13,270 nucleotides of DNA, from assembly GCA_965369305.1 (NCBI GenBank), contig CBDUQG010000026.1, positions 1-13,270 on the forward strand. Direction: 5' to 3'. Source of the DNA: JAFGTE01 sp965369305. Its GTDB lineage: Bacteria > Patescibacteriota > Gracilibacteria > UM-FILTER-43-11. Shown here piece after piece: positions 1 to 6,353 of this stretch (position 1 is the stretch's first letter; each line of letters begins with the position of its first letter). The notes under the pieces are model-generated. The model was not told the origin of the DNA and searched no databases. It saw only the letters and a program-made list of their open reading frames with translations. The translations under genes were made by a program, and so were the position numbers.

Positions 1-16
1 GTATGGTTTTTTTCAT
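1..16 (-). CDS. Start of a further gene of the pilin operon, cut by the window edge
   Basis: An ATG at 16-14 on the minus strand opens a frame reading Met-Lys-Lys-Thr-Ile before the window ends. It lies 4 nt after the TAA stop of the preceding pilin-like gene, matching the tight spacing of the other genes in this run (gaps of about 10 nt or a short overlap). A Met-Lys-Lys start is typical of a secreted protein, and two of the neighbours also begin Met-(Thr/Lys)-Lys. I infer a fifth secreted or pilin-like protein, but only five codons are visible, so identity is unknown. Confidence 0.4.
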
Positions 17-20
17 ATAT

Positions 21-755
21 TTAAATAAAACGGAAAAAGTCGATATCAGTTACAGCTGTTACGATGGCAAAAGCAAGGGCGACAAAGGCAAAGCCAACGA
101 GTGAATAGTAGATCATGGCGCGAGCTTTGGTGGTCTTTTCTTCATTTCCATGGGCAATCACCATCAAGACACCCGATACGGTGAGGGCGACCAGGACAGC
201 CAGCCAGGCAAAGCGGAAGAGCTGCCTGATGATCTGAGGAATGAAATCAGAGACAATATCGCCCTCAGGCACAGCACCAGGCCGCGTGGGGGCAATCAGA
301 ATGCGATTGATGCCCTGCTGAGCGCCTTCGGCGGCCTCCTGAGCCAGTTGAAAATCATCGCCGGCCAGAACGCGAGGTGGCGCACCTCCAATACTTTCTT
401 GTAAGTAGAGATTCTGCTCAGCGTCCATATCTGTGAACGAATCCATCAGGTCCTCCGCACGATCTAGCGCATCAAGAGCGTCATCCCGACGAGTGTCGGT
501 TTTTCCTAGGCTGTCCACACGCTCCGAAATAGACTCAAAGCTGTATTTAACATCAGCCTGGGACGCCTTCATGGCCCCGACCAGGGCATTCACATCCGCG
601 GCTGCCTTATCAGCTGCTGCACCTTCTTCTAAGCCAAGAGCCTTAAGTTCATCCTCGTAAGCCGTGATGGCTTCACTTTTACTGAATGCAAAGCCCAAAG
701 GCGCCATCGAGAAAAATAGAGTGAAGGCAATGAGTAAGCTACTGAGTTTTTTCAT
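21..755 (-). CDS. T4SS pilin-like secreted protein with long helical ectodomain
   Basis: 244 aa. Residues 1-23 form a signal peptide (Lys-Lys start, hydrophobic core, probable cleavage after Gly-Phe-Ala). Residues 27-145 are Ala/Asp/Glu-rich and probably helical. Two membrane helices follow at about 178-200 and 214-234, joined by a short loop (GNEEKTTKARAMIYYSLVG). This signal peptide plus C-terminal hairpin matches the VirB2/TrbC-like 'T4SS pilin' family common in CPR genomes, though the ectodomain is longer than in a classical VirB2. The ectodomain contains LQESIGGAP (118-126), similar to LEEPIGG in the third gene of the cluster. It is the last complete gene of the run, starting 10 nt after its upstream neighbour. 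The family call rests on architecture and the shared loop. A role in a type IV secretion or envelope structure is inferred. Confidence 0.75.
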   Translation of the reverse strand: MKKLSSLLIAFTLFFSMAPLGFAFSKSEAITAYEDELKALGLEEGAAADKAAADVNALVGAMKASQADVKYSFESISERVDSLGKTDTRRDDALDALDRAEDLMDSFTDMDAEQNLYLQESIGGAPPRVLAGDDFQLAQEAAEGAQQGINRILIAPTRPGAVPEGDIVSDFIPQIIRQLFRFAWLAVLVALTVSGVLMVIAHGNEEKTTKARAMIYYSLVGFAFVALAFAIVTAVTDIDFFRFI

Positions 756-765
756 GATACTTGAA

Positions 766-1107
766 TTAAGAAAGGCGGATACTGGTCACAATCTGCACAA
801 TGCCATAAGCCGTTAGAGCAATGACCAGGCCAATAACTGCATAATAAAGCGTGCGGGTTCCTCGTTGACGCTTTTCTTCATCACCATAGGCCGTCAGATA
901 CATGTAGCCACCAATAATGATGAATACCACAGCAAGTCCTATACCAAGGTTAATGAGCCAGGTAATGGCAAATGGAATAATCCTAGCAAAAAGAATGCTG
1001 GACTCAATGTCAGATCCTTCGTTTCCGGCACCGGGCAGAATTCCAGCACCAACGGGTTCGGAGATAATCGCACTTTGGGCCAGTAGTTTATCGTAGATGG
1101 CAGACAT
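766..1107 (-). CDS. Small two-helix T4SS pilin-like protein
   Basis: 113 aa. There is no cleavable signal peptide: the first 40 residues are polar to weakly hydrophobic, with a Gly-rich stretch containing SEPVGAG (16-22). Two membrane helices follow at about 44-72 and 88-108, around a charged loop GDEEKRQRGTRTLYYAVIG. Loop and hairpin match the three neighbouring paralogues. This is the shortest member, close in size to a mature VirB2-type pilin. The ATG lies 10 nt after the stop of the upstream gene and its own stop is 10 nt before the next ATG, so it is almost certainly co-transcribed. The start has no Shine-Dalgarno motif. Function as a pilin or inner-membrane pore-like subunit is inferred from family resemblance. 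Confidence 0.75.
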   Translation of the reverse strand: MSAIYDKLLAQSAIISEPVGAGILPGAGNEGSDIESSILFARIIPFAITWLINLGIGLAVVFIIIGGYMYLTAYGDEEKRQRGTRTLYYAVIGLVIALTAYGIVQIVTSIRLS

Positions 1108-1116
1108 AAAATCAGG

Positions 1117-1794
1117 TTAAAAGGCGAAGAAGGTTGGATTGATGGTGTACAGAATCACAGAAGCGGTGAACCACAAAGCCATCCCGATCAAGGCCTTGAT
1201 GATCATATCGCGGCCAGATTCATAGCCCTGCTGGTTACCTGCAGCAGTCGTTATTCGGATACCACCTACTATCACAACAAGGACAACAAAACCAATGATG
1301 ATTCCGGAAAGGAAGTTGTAAACGAGGCCTAGATAGCTATAAAGAAGCCCGAATGGCCCTTGTGTTTCGTTGCCTGGCTCGTAGGCCAAAATCGCTTGAA
1401 TAGGACCGCGGACGTTGCCAACGATCGCCTCACCATACCAAAGGGTGGTTGTGGGGTCATCACTATCTGCAACCGGGGTCACTTTATAAAGATCAAAACC
1501 GGTTTGGCCGCCAATGGGCTCCTCGAGGAAAATGCAGTTAAAAGGCGTTCGGTTCACGTTGATTGCAGATTCACCCTCTCCAACGGTATCAGACGTGGAT
1601 GCACAATCAGCGGGAGAATTGGCACAAGGTGGCCATCCGTCGGGCACGTTTTCACAGCGACTCTTGAAGCTGGCTGATTGGGGTGAATTTGGTTCAGTTT
1701 CCTGCGTGGATCCCTCCTGCGCGTAAGCAATGGCCTGGACCATGGTAATGACCAGAAGCGCCAATCCTAATTTTTTAAACAAAGACTTAACCAT
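1117..1794 (-). CDS. T4SS pilin-like secreted protein with Cys-containing ectodomain
   Basis: I choose the ATG at 1794 (225 aa) because it begins a clean signal peptide: Met-Val-Lys-Ser, a hydrophobic core at 9-20, and probable cleavage after Ala-Tyr-Ala at 25. A longer frame from a TTG at 1830 would add 12 residues before it and lacks support. The ectodomain has four cysteines (47, 57, 64, 87), possibly two disulfides, and FNCIFLEEPIGG near 85-96. Membrane helices lie at about 160-182 and 198-218, around the loop GNQQGYESGRDMIIKALIG, which aligns with the other three paralogues. The chosen start overlaps the upstream pilin gene's stop by 8 nt, which suggests translational coupling. The function is inferred to be a surface or secretion-system subunit. 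Confidence 0.72.
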   Translation of the reverse strand: MVKSLFKKLGLALLVITMVQAIAYAQEGSTQETEPNSPQSASFKSRCENVPDGWPPCANSPADCASTSDTVGEGESAINVNRTPFNCIFLEEPIGGQTGFDLYKVTPVADSDDPTTTLWYGEAIVGNVRGPIQAILAYEPGNETQGPFGLLYSYLGLVYNFLSGIIIGFVVLVVIVGGIRITTAAGNQQGYESGRDMIIKALIGMALWFTASVILYTINPTFFAF

Positions 1795-2230
1795 AAATAC
1801 TGGTAATGAGTAGCTGAACAAGGGTAACAAGGACGTAGGCCATCAAAGTGACGGCTAGGCCGATCAGACTATATTTGGCGTAGTTCTTCCCCTTTTCATA
1901 GCGGGTTTCATCCCCACCCGAAGAAAGCATCATAAAACCGCCGACTGAAAGCATGAGCACGGCAAGCGAACCGATGACGGCTGCTAAAAAGCCAATAATG
2001 CGCTCAAAAAAGTAGTTGATACCTCCTCTGATCCACCCTTGTCGCACAGTTCCTTCGATGGATTGGTGAGTGACATTGGTCAGGTCAAACATAAAAGCTC
2101 CTGAGTCTATGTTATCGGCTGGGGGTGGATTCTGGCCCTGCTGAGCGTGAACCGCTGGAGCAAAAGAAAAAACCGGGGTCAGCTGAAGGCCCAGGGCAAA
2201 AATCAGTGCGATGAGGATTTTTTTGGTCAT
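1787..2230 (-). CDS. T4SS pilin-like secreted protein, first gene of the pilin run
   Basis: 147 aa. The signal peptide at 1-29 has a Thr-Lys-Lys start, a long hydrophobic core and probable cleavage after Val-His-Ala. A short mature N-terminal region follows, then two membrane helices at about 77-103 and 118-143. They flank the loop GGDETRYEKGKNYAKYSLIG, the clearest example of the motif shared by the four paralogues. Size and topology fit a VirB2/TrbC-like pilin. It is first in the operon after the 35-nt gap downstream of rmuC. A candidate promoter lies in that gap, and the leader before the ATG is A/T-rich with no Shine-Dalgarno sequence. Family assignment is from architecture; the apparatus it belongs to is not visible here. 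Confidence 0.78.
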   Translation of the reverse strand: MTKKILIALIFALGLQLTPVFSFAPAVHAQQGQNPPPADNIDSGAFMFDLTNVTHQSIEGTVRQGWIRGGINYFFERIIGFLAAVIGSLAVLMLSVGGFMMLSSGGDETRYEKGKNYAKYSLIGLAVTLMAYVLVTLVQLLITSIYG

Positions 2231-2253
2231 TATTTTTTTATTTTACTGCATCT

Positions 2254-2282
2254 ATCCTAGCAAAACTACTCTTCCTGAGCAA
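2254..2282 (-). promoter_or_regulatory. Candidate promoter of the pilin operon
   Basis: Reading on the minus strand: TTGCTC (2282-2277), a 17-nt spacer, then TAGGAT (2259-2254) preceded by TGC, which makes an extended -10 element. The -35 match is weak (TTG only). The site sits across the end of rmuC and the short gap before the first pilin gene, and predicts a transcript starting near 2247, about 17 nt before the ATG. Confidence 0.35.
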
Positions 2283-3423
2283 TTGTTTGTTTGCCGGGCT
2301 GATTGAGTTTTAACTTTAGACTTCCCGCCTGTTCCTCGAAGTTCTTCGGGCGCTCCACAGCCGGAATATCAGCCTCTACAGAAGCCTTGCCGTCAGTGAT
2401 CCGGATCACATCCTTATCGATCTTGCCATACTCCTTGCCGGCATTGTTGTACGCATTCACGGTGGTAGTCAGGTGATTGCCAACTTTATTCATATGCTCT
2501 TGGTAAGCATTGAGATGACGACCAAGCTCCCCGACTCTTTTTTGGATTTCTACAGCCTGCTTCTCGATGGTCAGAGCCTTAAGCGCCTGCATAACCGTTT
2601 GAAGGTAAGCATAAAAAGTCATCGGGCTAACCAGAATCACATGCTTCTTGAAGGCATATTCGATTAGATCATAGGTGTTCACATCAAGCGTACCGACTTT
2701 TTGGCTGAGTAAGTTATAAAACACTCCGTCAGCCGGAATGAACATGAAGGCAAAATCTGTGGTGTTTTCATCCAGGCGAACATACTTACTGGTTTCATCA
2801 ATGCGCTTTTTAAGGTCGGCTTTGAAGTCTTTCTCGAGCTTGGTGCGTTGAGCATCGGACTTCTCTTCCATCATGGCATTGTAGTTTTCGAGCGAAAACT
2901 TCGCATCCACCGGAATCACCTTCTCGCGGACAAAAATAGCGGCATCCACGATCTCACCGTTCTTAAAGGCGTACTGCATCTTAAAATGAGAAGGTGGCAG
3001 CTGATTGGAAAGTAAATTTTCTAAAAAGAACTCACCCAGAATTCCGCGCTGCTTTGGATTCTTGAGGATATTTTCCAGCTGCTTCATTTGCTCGGCAAAG
3101 CCAACCACCTGCTTATTGGTTTCATCAAGCTTGGTCAGCTTCTCAGTCACACTCTTCACGTTTTCGGTCACTTCCTTGATGATTTTTTGGCTGGTGGCAA
3201 ACTGCTTCTGGAGGCTCTCAGAGAGCACATCACGGTTCTTGGTCATCTGGTCACTCAGGGTTTTGTCCTGAGCCTGAATCCCCTTCTGTATCTCAAACAG
3301 ATGCTTCTGCAGCATCTCCATCGATTTATCGTCTTTAGGCGCTTCCAGGCGTTGCAGAATTTTGTAGCCCATGAAGCCTACTGCGCCAAGACCAATGATA
3401 AGAAGAATAGTGTTTAAGTCCAT
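2266..3423 (-). CDS. rmuC: RmuC family DNA recombination protein
   Basis: 385 aa. An N-terminal membrane anchor (about 4-22) is followed by a long coiled-coil region (about 30-120) and the RmuC domain (about 122-330), the order typical of the family. The domain begins with QRGILGEFFLENLL (125-138) and contains EIVDAAIF (157-164) and PVDAKFSLENY (171-181). Residues E131, D160 and D173/K175 are consistent with the PD-(D/E)XK-like nuclease fold assigned to RmuC. RmuC limits DNA rearrangement in E. coli, but its biochemistry is poorly defined. The ATG shares one base with the stop of the upstream PDZ gene (TAATG), so the two are probably translationally coupled. The C-terminal tail from about 345 is polar and low in conservation signals. 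Identification is confident. Confidence 0.93.
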   Translation of the reverse strand: MDLNTILLIIGLGAVGFMGYKILQRLEAPKDDKSMEMLQKHLFEIQKGIQAQDKTLSDQMTKNRDVLSESLQKQFATSQKIIKEVTENVKSVTEKLTKLDETNKQVVGFAEQMKQLENILKNPKQRGILGEFFLENLLSNQLPPSHFKMQYAFKNGEIVDAAIFVREKVIPVDAKFSLENYNAMMEEKSDAQRTKLEKDFKADLKKRIDETSKYVRLDENTTDFAFMFIPADGVFYNLLSQKVGTLDVNTYDLIEYAFKKHVILVSPMTFYAYLQTVMQALKALTIEKQAVEIQKRVGELGRHLNAYQEHMNKVGNHLTTTVNAYNNAGKEYGKIDKDVIRITDGKASVEADIPAVERPKNFEEQAGSLKLKLNQPGKQTIAQEE

Positions 3424-3794
3424 TAAAATTCAGGTAAATAAGGAATGAGAATGACCACCGGGCTACCATCTCGCATGACCTCGAAGGCAAAAGGCATTCC
3501 AGAGTGCAGGTAAGCGTCTTCAAGGAAGCTACCCAAAGTCCGATAATAGCTAAGCACGTCGCCAGACTTGAGTCCAGCCGCTTCAGCCACGCTACCAGTT
3601 TCAGGGCTAATAGTGATGACCTCTTTGCCATCAACGTATGGACTCCCAAAGTCCACCCCAAGGCCATACTCTACAATATCTAGGTACTCGTTTTGAGTAT
3701 CAAGTTCAAAATAGAGCGAACCAAAAAACCAGCCCAGCAAAAGGGCCACAACAATGGGGACAAAGAGGGGTGAATTGATTGTTTTCTTCTCCAT
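3423..3794 (-). CDS. Membrane-anchored small PDZ-domain protein
   Basis: 123 aa from the ATG at 3794. One membrane helix (about 9-28) is followed by a compact PDZ-like domain: GLGVDFG at 44-50, then ETGSVAEAAGLKSGDVL (65-81), the hallmark PDZ turn. No protease or other catalytic domain is attached, so it may act as an adaptor or regulator of a membrane partner rather than as an enzyme. Two upstream in-frame starts exist: an ATG at 3821, preceded by AAAAAGG, and a TTG at 3842. I prefer 3794 because it puts the helix near the N-terminus, but the ATG at 3821 is possible. The stop overlaps the rmuC start, so it probably forms a two-gene unit with rmuC. Confidence 0.7.
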   Translation of the reverse strand: MEKKTINSPLFVPIVVALLLGWFFGSLYFELDTQNEYLDIVEYGLGVDFGSPYVDGKEVITISPETGSVAEAAGLKSGDVLSYYRTLGSFLEDAYLHSGMPFAFEVMRDGSPVVILIPYLPEF

Positions 3795-3845
3795 GATTAA
3801 AAATAAATGACTAGACTCCATTCTAGCCTTTTTCACGCTCAACCC

Positions 3846-4262
3846 CTAATCAATTTTAACACCCGTAGCTGACTCTAAATCCGCTTTCATGCTCAGTGCA
3901 ATTTGTCTCATTACATCAACTCTTTCCATTAAAGGCGTGTCCGCTTCACTATCAAGAACATCGTGCATCCGATCTCTTGAAAAGGCCACAACACCTGCAA
4001 AATCCCTCTCTCTTTCGTAGATCAAGTCACAGCATGTATTGAATGCAAAAAGGAGCTCACAAAAGTCCCGAACCCTAACAATCTCCTTTTGAGCCACGTG
4101 CTCCTCGACCATTAGAATAAAGCGACTGGCAAGCAGACTGTTCGGGTCCTTGAACTTCGCAGCATTCAAGGTATCCCGAATAACGTGCACGTCATGAGAA
4201 ACCATATCTTTCTCCGTATCATGTGGCAGTGGCAAAGCCGAGTTTTTTGACCTGGGCATCAT
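3846..4262 (-). CDS. Uncharacterised helical cytoplasmic protein
   Basis: 138 aa from the ATG at 4262 (the next codon is also ATG). I do not recognise the family. No signal peptide or membrane segment is seen. Most of the protein after residue 20 reads as amphipathic helices rich in Glu, Asp, Arg and Val. Three cysteines lie in the centre (DFCELLFAFNTCCDL). A longer frame starting at an ATG at 4292 is less likely, because that codon lies inside the -10 region of a strong promoter (4283-4310) whose transcript would start downstream of it. The gene ends 51 nt before the preferred PDZ start. It may be part of an accessory patch; no function is proposed. Confidence 0.55.
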   Translation of the reverse strand: MMPRSKNSALPLPHDTEKDMVSHDVHVIRDTLNAAKFKDPNSLLASRFILMVEEHVAQKEIVRVRDFCELLFAFNTCCDLIYERERDFAGVVAFSRDRMHDVLDSEADTPLMERVDVMRQIALSMKADLESATGVKID

Positions 4263-4282
4263 TAGGGACTTAATTAGATAGC

Positions 4283-4310
4283 AGCATAGCAAATGCCCCT
4301 ATGATGTCAA
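4283..4310 (-). promoter_or_regulatory. Strong sigma70-type promoter for the helical-protein gene
   Basis: On the minus strand a perfect TTGACA (4310-4305) is followed by a 16-nt spacer and TATGCT (4288-4283), preceded by TGC (extended -10). The -35 starts directly after the stop codon of the upstream gene (4313-4311). The predicted start is near 4276, giving a leader of about 14 nt before the ATG at 4262. This decides the start of the downstream gene against the more upstream ATG at 4292. Confidence 0.6.
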
Positions 4311-4631
4311 TTAACACGAGATATCGATAATATTCCCTTTCTCATCAAACAAGATCTGAACGGGGCAGTTATCTTCTCGCTCAATTTTTGGCTTACAGTC
4401 AACAACGGTCTCAATCTTGCCACGAGATCCATCCACAACCTTGCCAAGGTCCATACCTACATATCGATGTTCAGGCTGCTCATAACAAACGTAGGAATCT
4501 CTCTTGTCAGCTTTCTTCATTACAAAAGCTCTTGCTTCCTTCTCACGTGGCGTACTGTTTGGAATTGGATTATCACAAGCAATTGAAAGAGCACCTGCCA
4601 AAGCAATGGGGGCAATTTTTCGGAGGGACAT
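4311..4631 (-). CDS. Putative small Cys-rich lipoprotein
   Basis: 106 aa, family not recognised. The N-terminus (MSLRKIAPIALAGALSIAC) looks like a lipoprotein signal ending at C19. The lipobox is imperfect: Ser at -3 instead of Leu, with Ile at -2 and Ala at -1. Four more cysteines (49, 79, 89, 106) could form two disulfides in an exported domain of about 85 residues. The region 20-45 is charged and disordered-looking, and the C-terminal part (CPVQILFDEKGNIIDISC) reads as a small beta domain. It has its own strong promoter upstream and no Shine-Dalgarno sequence. If the lipobox is not used, it would be a soluble secreted or a membrane-tethered protein. Confidence 0.6.
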   Translation of the reverse strand: MSLRKIAPIALAGALSIACDNPIPNSTPREKEARAFVMKKADKRDSYVCYEQPEHRYVGMDLGKVVDGSRGKIETVVDCKPKIEREDNCPVQILFDEKGNIIDISC

Positions 4632-4656
4632 AGGATCAGGGTTAACTTATGTTGCT

Positions 4657-4684
4657 ACTATACCTATATATATGCCTATGTCAA
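4657..4684 (-). promoter_or_regulatory. Strong sigma70-type promoter for the lipoprotein gene
   Basis: On the minus strand a perfect TTGACA (4684-4679) is followed by a 16-nt spacer and TATAGT (4662-4657, five of six consensus bases). The -35 overlaps the last codons of the upstream membrane-protein gene, whose stop is at 4678-4676. Transcription is predicted to begin near 4650, about 19 nt before the ATG at 4631. Confidence 0.65.
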
Positions 4685-5251
4685 GTATTCAAAGAGCCAC
4701 AATGCTCCGTAAATACCAAGCGAAATACCAAATATATGAACAAAGAGCTTCATCCACTTCTCTCGGCCAGCATCCATGTTCCGGCCATCGTAGCTGCCAC
4801 CCTGAAACAGTGATGAGACATACTTGATTGGCTTAAGGCCGAGGAGCGGTAAGCCACCCATCAGGAAGAACATGATGGCAGGCGTCATCCAACCCCATAC
4901 AATCCCCTCCCCAACGGGTGGGTTCAGGGCATAGGTCCAAAAGTTGTAGCCAAGTGAAACAAAGATGGCCGCCCAAGGCAAAATAAATCCAGCTGCCGAG
5001 CCGGAAAAGGCAATGTACATAAAGAAGCTGAGGATCATCACCAGCGGCGCCACACTCATCAGCCCTGCTACACCCTGAGGACACTCGTGCTCAATCACAT
5101 ACGGCCCGCCACTGGCACAGAATCCGCCAATATCCATGACACTTCGCATCCCCATCCAGAGAATGGAGAGGGATAGGGTGAAGAGGAAGATGGCTAGGAG
5201 GAGCCAGATGAAACCCTTGTTGGCGAGTACTTTATCTTGGTTCAATTGCAT
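4676..5251 (-). CDS. Five-helix integral membrane protein of unknown function
   Basis: 191 aa from the ATG at 5251. The frame is open to 5275, but the 5251 start puts a basic N-terminus before the first helix and fits the promoter. Hydrophobic segments lie at about 14-34, 62-82, 86-106, 118-138 and 168-188. Between helices 1 and 2 a probable external loop carries GGFCASGGPYVIEHECPQG (42-60), whose two cysteines (45, 57) may pair. I have a general impression that this loop recurs in membrane proteins of other bacteria, but I cannot name the family or a function. The loop at about 145-167 is polar and likely cytoplasmic. The gene is divergent from the small plus-strand gene at 5268. Confidence 0.7.
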   Translation of the reverse strand: MQLNQDKVLANKGFIWLLLAIFLFTLSLSILWMGMRSVMDIGGFCASGGPYVIEHECPQGVAGLMSVAPLVMILSFFMYIAFSGSAAGFILPWAAIFVSLGYNFWTYALNPPVGEGIVWGWMTPAIMFFLMGGLPLLGLKPIKYVSSLFQGGSYDGRNMDAGREKWMKLFVHIFGISLGIYGALWLFEYLT

Positions 5252-5257
5252 GGTAAA

Positions 5258-5287
5258 AATATAGCATATGGACAAAAACTACCTCAA
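5258..5287 (-). promoter_or_regulatory. Candidate promoter giving a leaderless transcript
   Basis: On the minus strand: TTGAGG (5287-5282), an 18-nt spacer, then TATATT (5263-5258) preceded by TGC (extended -10). Normal -10 to start spacing puts transcription at about 5251, which is the A of the chosen ATG, so the mRNA would have no leader. The -35 and spacer lie inside the first codons of the divergent plus-strand frame. Confidence 0.45.
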
Positions 5288-5462
5288 CATTGGTCTTGCG
5301 CTATCTCTCAAATTCTTCATCCTCGCTGCATATTACACGGTTAATGACAGCGCAGTCGAAAAAAAAGATATACTTTTATTCATTACTGTACTAATAGGCC
5401 TTGTATCATATATATACTACTACCTCTGGACAAAGTACAAAAGCAAGGTTGATAAGCAGTAG
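5268..5462 (+). CDS. Small two-helix membrane protein (only plus-strand gene)
   Basis: 64 aa, family not recognised. Two hydrophobic segments (about 8-24 and 35-52) are separated by a charged stretch (NDSAVEKKD). The C-terminus is basic (WTKYKSKVDKQ), which predicts both ends on the cytoplasmic side. The coding sequence is visibly richer in A/T than the core genes. It is divergent from the five-helix membrane gene, with starts 16 nt apart, and convergent with the methyltransferase gene, whose stop lies 28 nt beyond its own. I see no convincing plus-strand promoter or ribosome binding site. The membrane-protein-like composition and clean Lys-rich tail make it plausible as a gene, but a chance frame cannot be excluded. 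Confidence 0.5.
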   Translation: MDKNYLNIGLALSLKFFILAAYYTVNDSAVEKKDILLFITVLIGLVSYIYYYLWTKYKSKVDKQ

Positions 5463-5490
5463 GTTAAAACTCCTCGAAATCAACAAAGGA

Positions 5491-6348
5491 TTAATGAGTT
5501 ACCTGAATTATTTTCGGCAATTTAGTGGTGGGACTCGAATATAGGAGTTCCTTACCTTTCTTTGCCCTGTGGGCTGTATGATAAATTTCATAAGTGCGAC
5601 GACCCTTGCAGGCTCTGTACATTTTTTTTATCTCATCACTATCGTCATAAGTCATAATCCACTTTGCATTTTTCATACCAAGGATAGCCTTTGCAAGTTC
5701 CAAGTGGTCATTGTGACTGTAATGATTAAGATACAATGACTCACCCTGCAAATAGTAGGGTGGATCAAAGAAAAAGATAGTGTTGGACTTATAGCTAGAC
5801 CTTCGCTTAAGCCGACTAAGTAACTCAAGCGCATCTAAATTAGTAACGTTAAGCCGATTCGCCTTCTCAGCAATCGCAGCTATGCGTCGGATCAATTCTG
5901 CCTTATTAAATCGGCAGTCAATTTTATACTTGCCATTCTGTTCAAGACCACCGATAATTCCTCCATTCAAGGCGCCAGAGACGTTGGTACGATTTAAGAA
6001 AAATGTTGAGAGCCCAAGTTCAAGTAGTGGTGCAGTATTCTTTCTGTGCTGGACAGCTTTCATCTCATGCCATGATTCAACATTGACTTCTATCTTGTTA
6101 ATCTCCCTTATTAAGCGAGCCGAATCATGCTTTATGGTATACCAAAAGGCATAGATAGAACGATCAAAATCATTGACCGTTACCTCTCTTACACAATTAT
6201 TTAACAGCAAGTGTAGCGCAACACCAGCACCGCCGGCGTACGGCTCAATATAATGTCCGGTAACCGAATTCATCTCACAGACTTGGGCAATGAAACTAGC
6301 CAGCCTTCTCTTGCCACCAGGATACCTTAGTGGGGACAAATATTTCAT
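5491..6348 (-). CDS. dam: D12-class N6-adenine DNA methyltransferase (Dam family)
   Basis: 285 aa, the usual length for the family. The SAM-binding half shows YPGGKRR (9-15), IEPYAGGAG (34-42) and VNDFD (58-62). The catalytic motif IV is FFFDPPYYLQG (192-202, DPPY at 195-198). LNRTNVSGALNGG (118-130) is a family motif in the target-recognition region. All key residues for adenine N6 methylation appear intact. The recognition site cannot be read from sequence; GATC is a guess by family. The ATG starts 5 nt after the stop of the ParB/TIR-like gene, so the two form an operon. No restriction endonuclease gene is adjacent, so it is either a solitary methylase or the self-marking half of an unusual defence module. 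Base composition is A/T-richer than the core genes. Confidence 0.92.
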   Translation of the reverse strand: MKYLSPLRYPGGKRRLASFIAQVCEMNSVTGHYIEPYAGGAGVALHLLLNNCVREVTVNDFDRSIYAFWYTIKHDSARLIREINKIEVNVESWHEMKAVQHRKNTAPLLELGLSTFFLNRTNVSGALNGGIIGGLEQNGKYKIDCRFNKAELIRRIAAIAEKANRLNVTNLDALELLSRLKRRSSYKSNTIFFFDPPYYLQGESLYLNHYSHNDHLELAKAILGMKNAKWIMTYDDSDEIKKMYRACKGRRTYEIYHTAHRAKKGKELLYSSPTTKLPKIIQVTH

Positions 6349-6353
6349 AGAAA

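Noticed and set aside
150..404. Plus-strand frame opposite the last pilin-like gene
   Set aside because: Charged, featureless translation antisense to a signal-peptide protein with a clear operon position.
3335..3667. 110-residue minus-strand frame spanning the PDZ-rmuC junction
   Set aside because: It overlaps both well-supported genes in another frame and shows no domain.
3820..3842. Possible promoter TTGAGC/TAGAAT upstream of the PDZ gene
   Set aside because: The two hexamers are only 11 nt apart, and at the proper distance the -35 would read TAGGGG, so only a -10-like box remains.
4263..4292. Longer start at the ATG at 4292 for the helical protein
   Set aside because: The ATG lies within the -10 of a strong promoter, so the main transcript would begin after it.
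4658..4680. Operator-like A/T repeat (TATAGG and CATAGG copies)
   Set aside because: The repeats are short and lie within the promoter spacer and -10, so promoter composition explains them.
5463..5490. Terminator between the convergent small membrane gene and the methyltransferase gene
   Set aside because: No hairpin with a T run is visible on either strand in this 28-nt gap.
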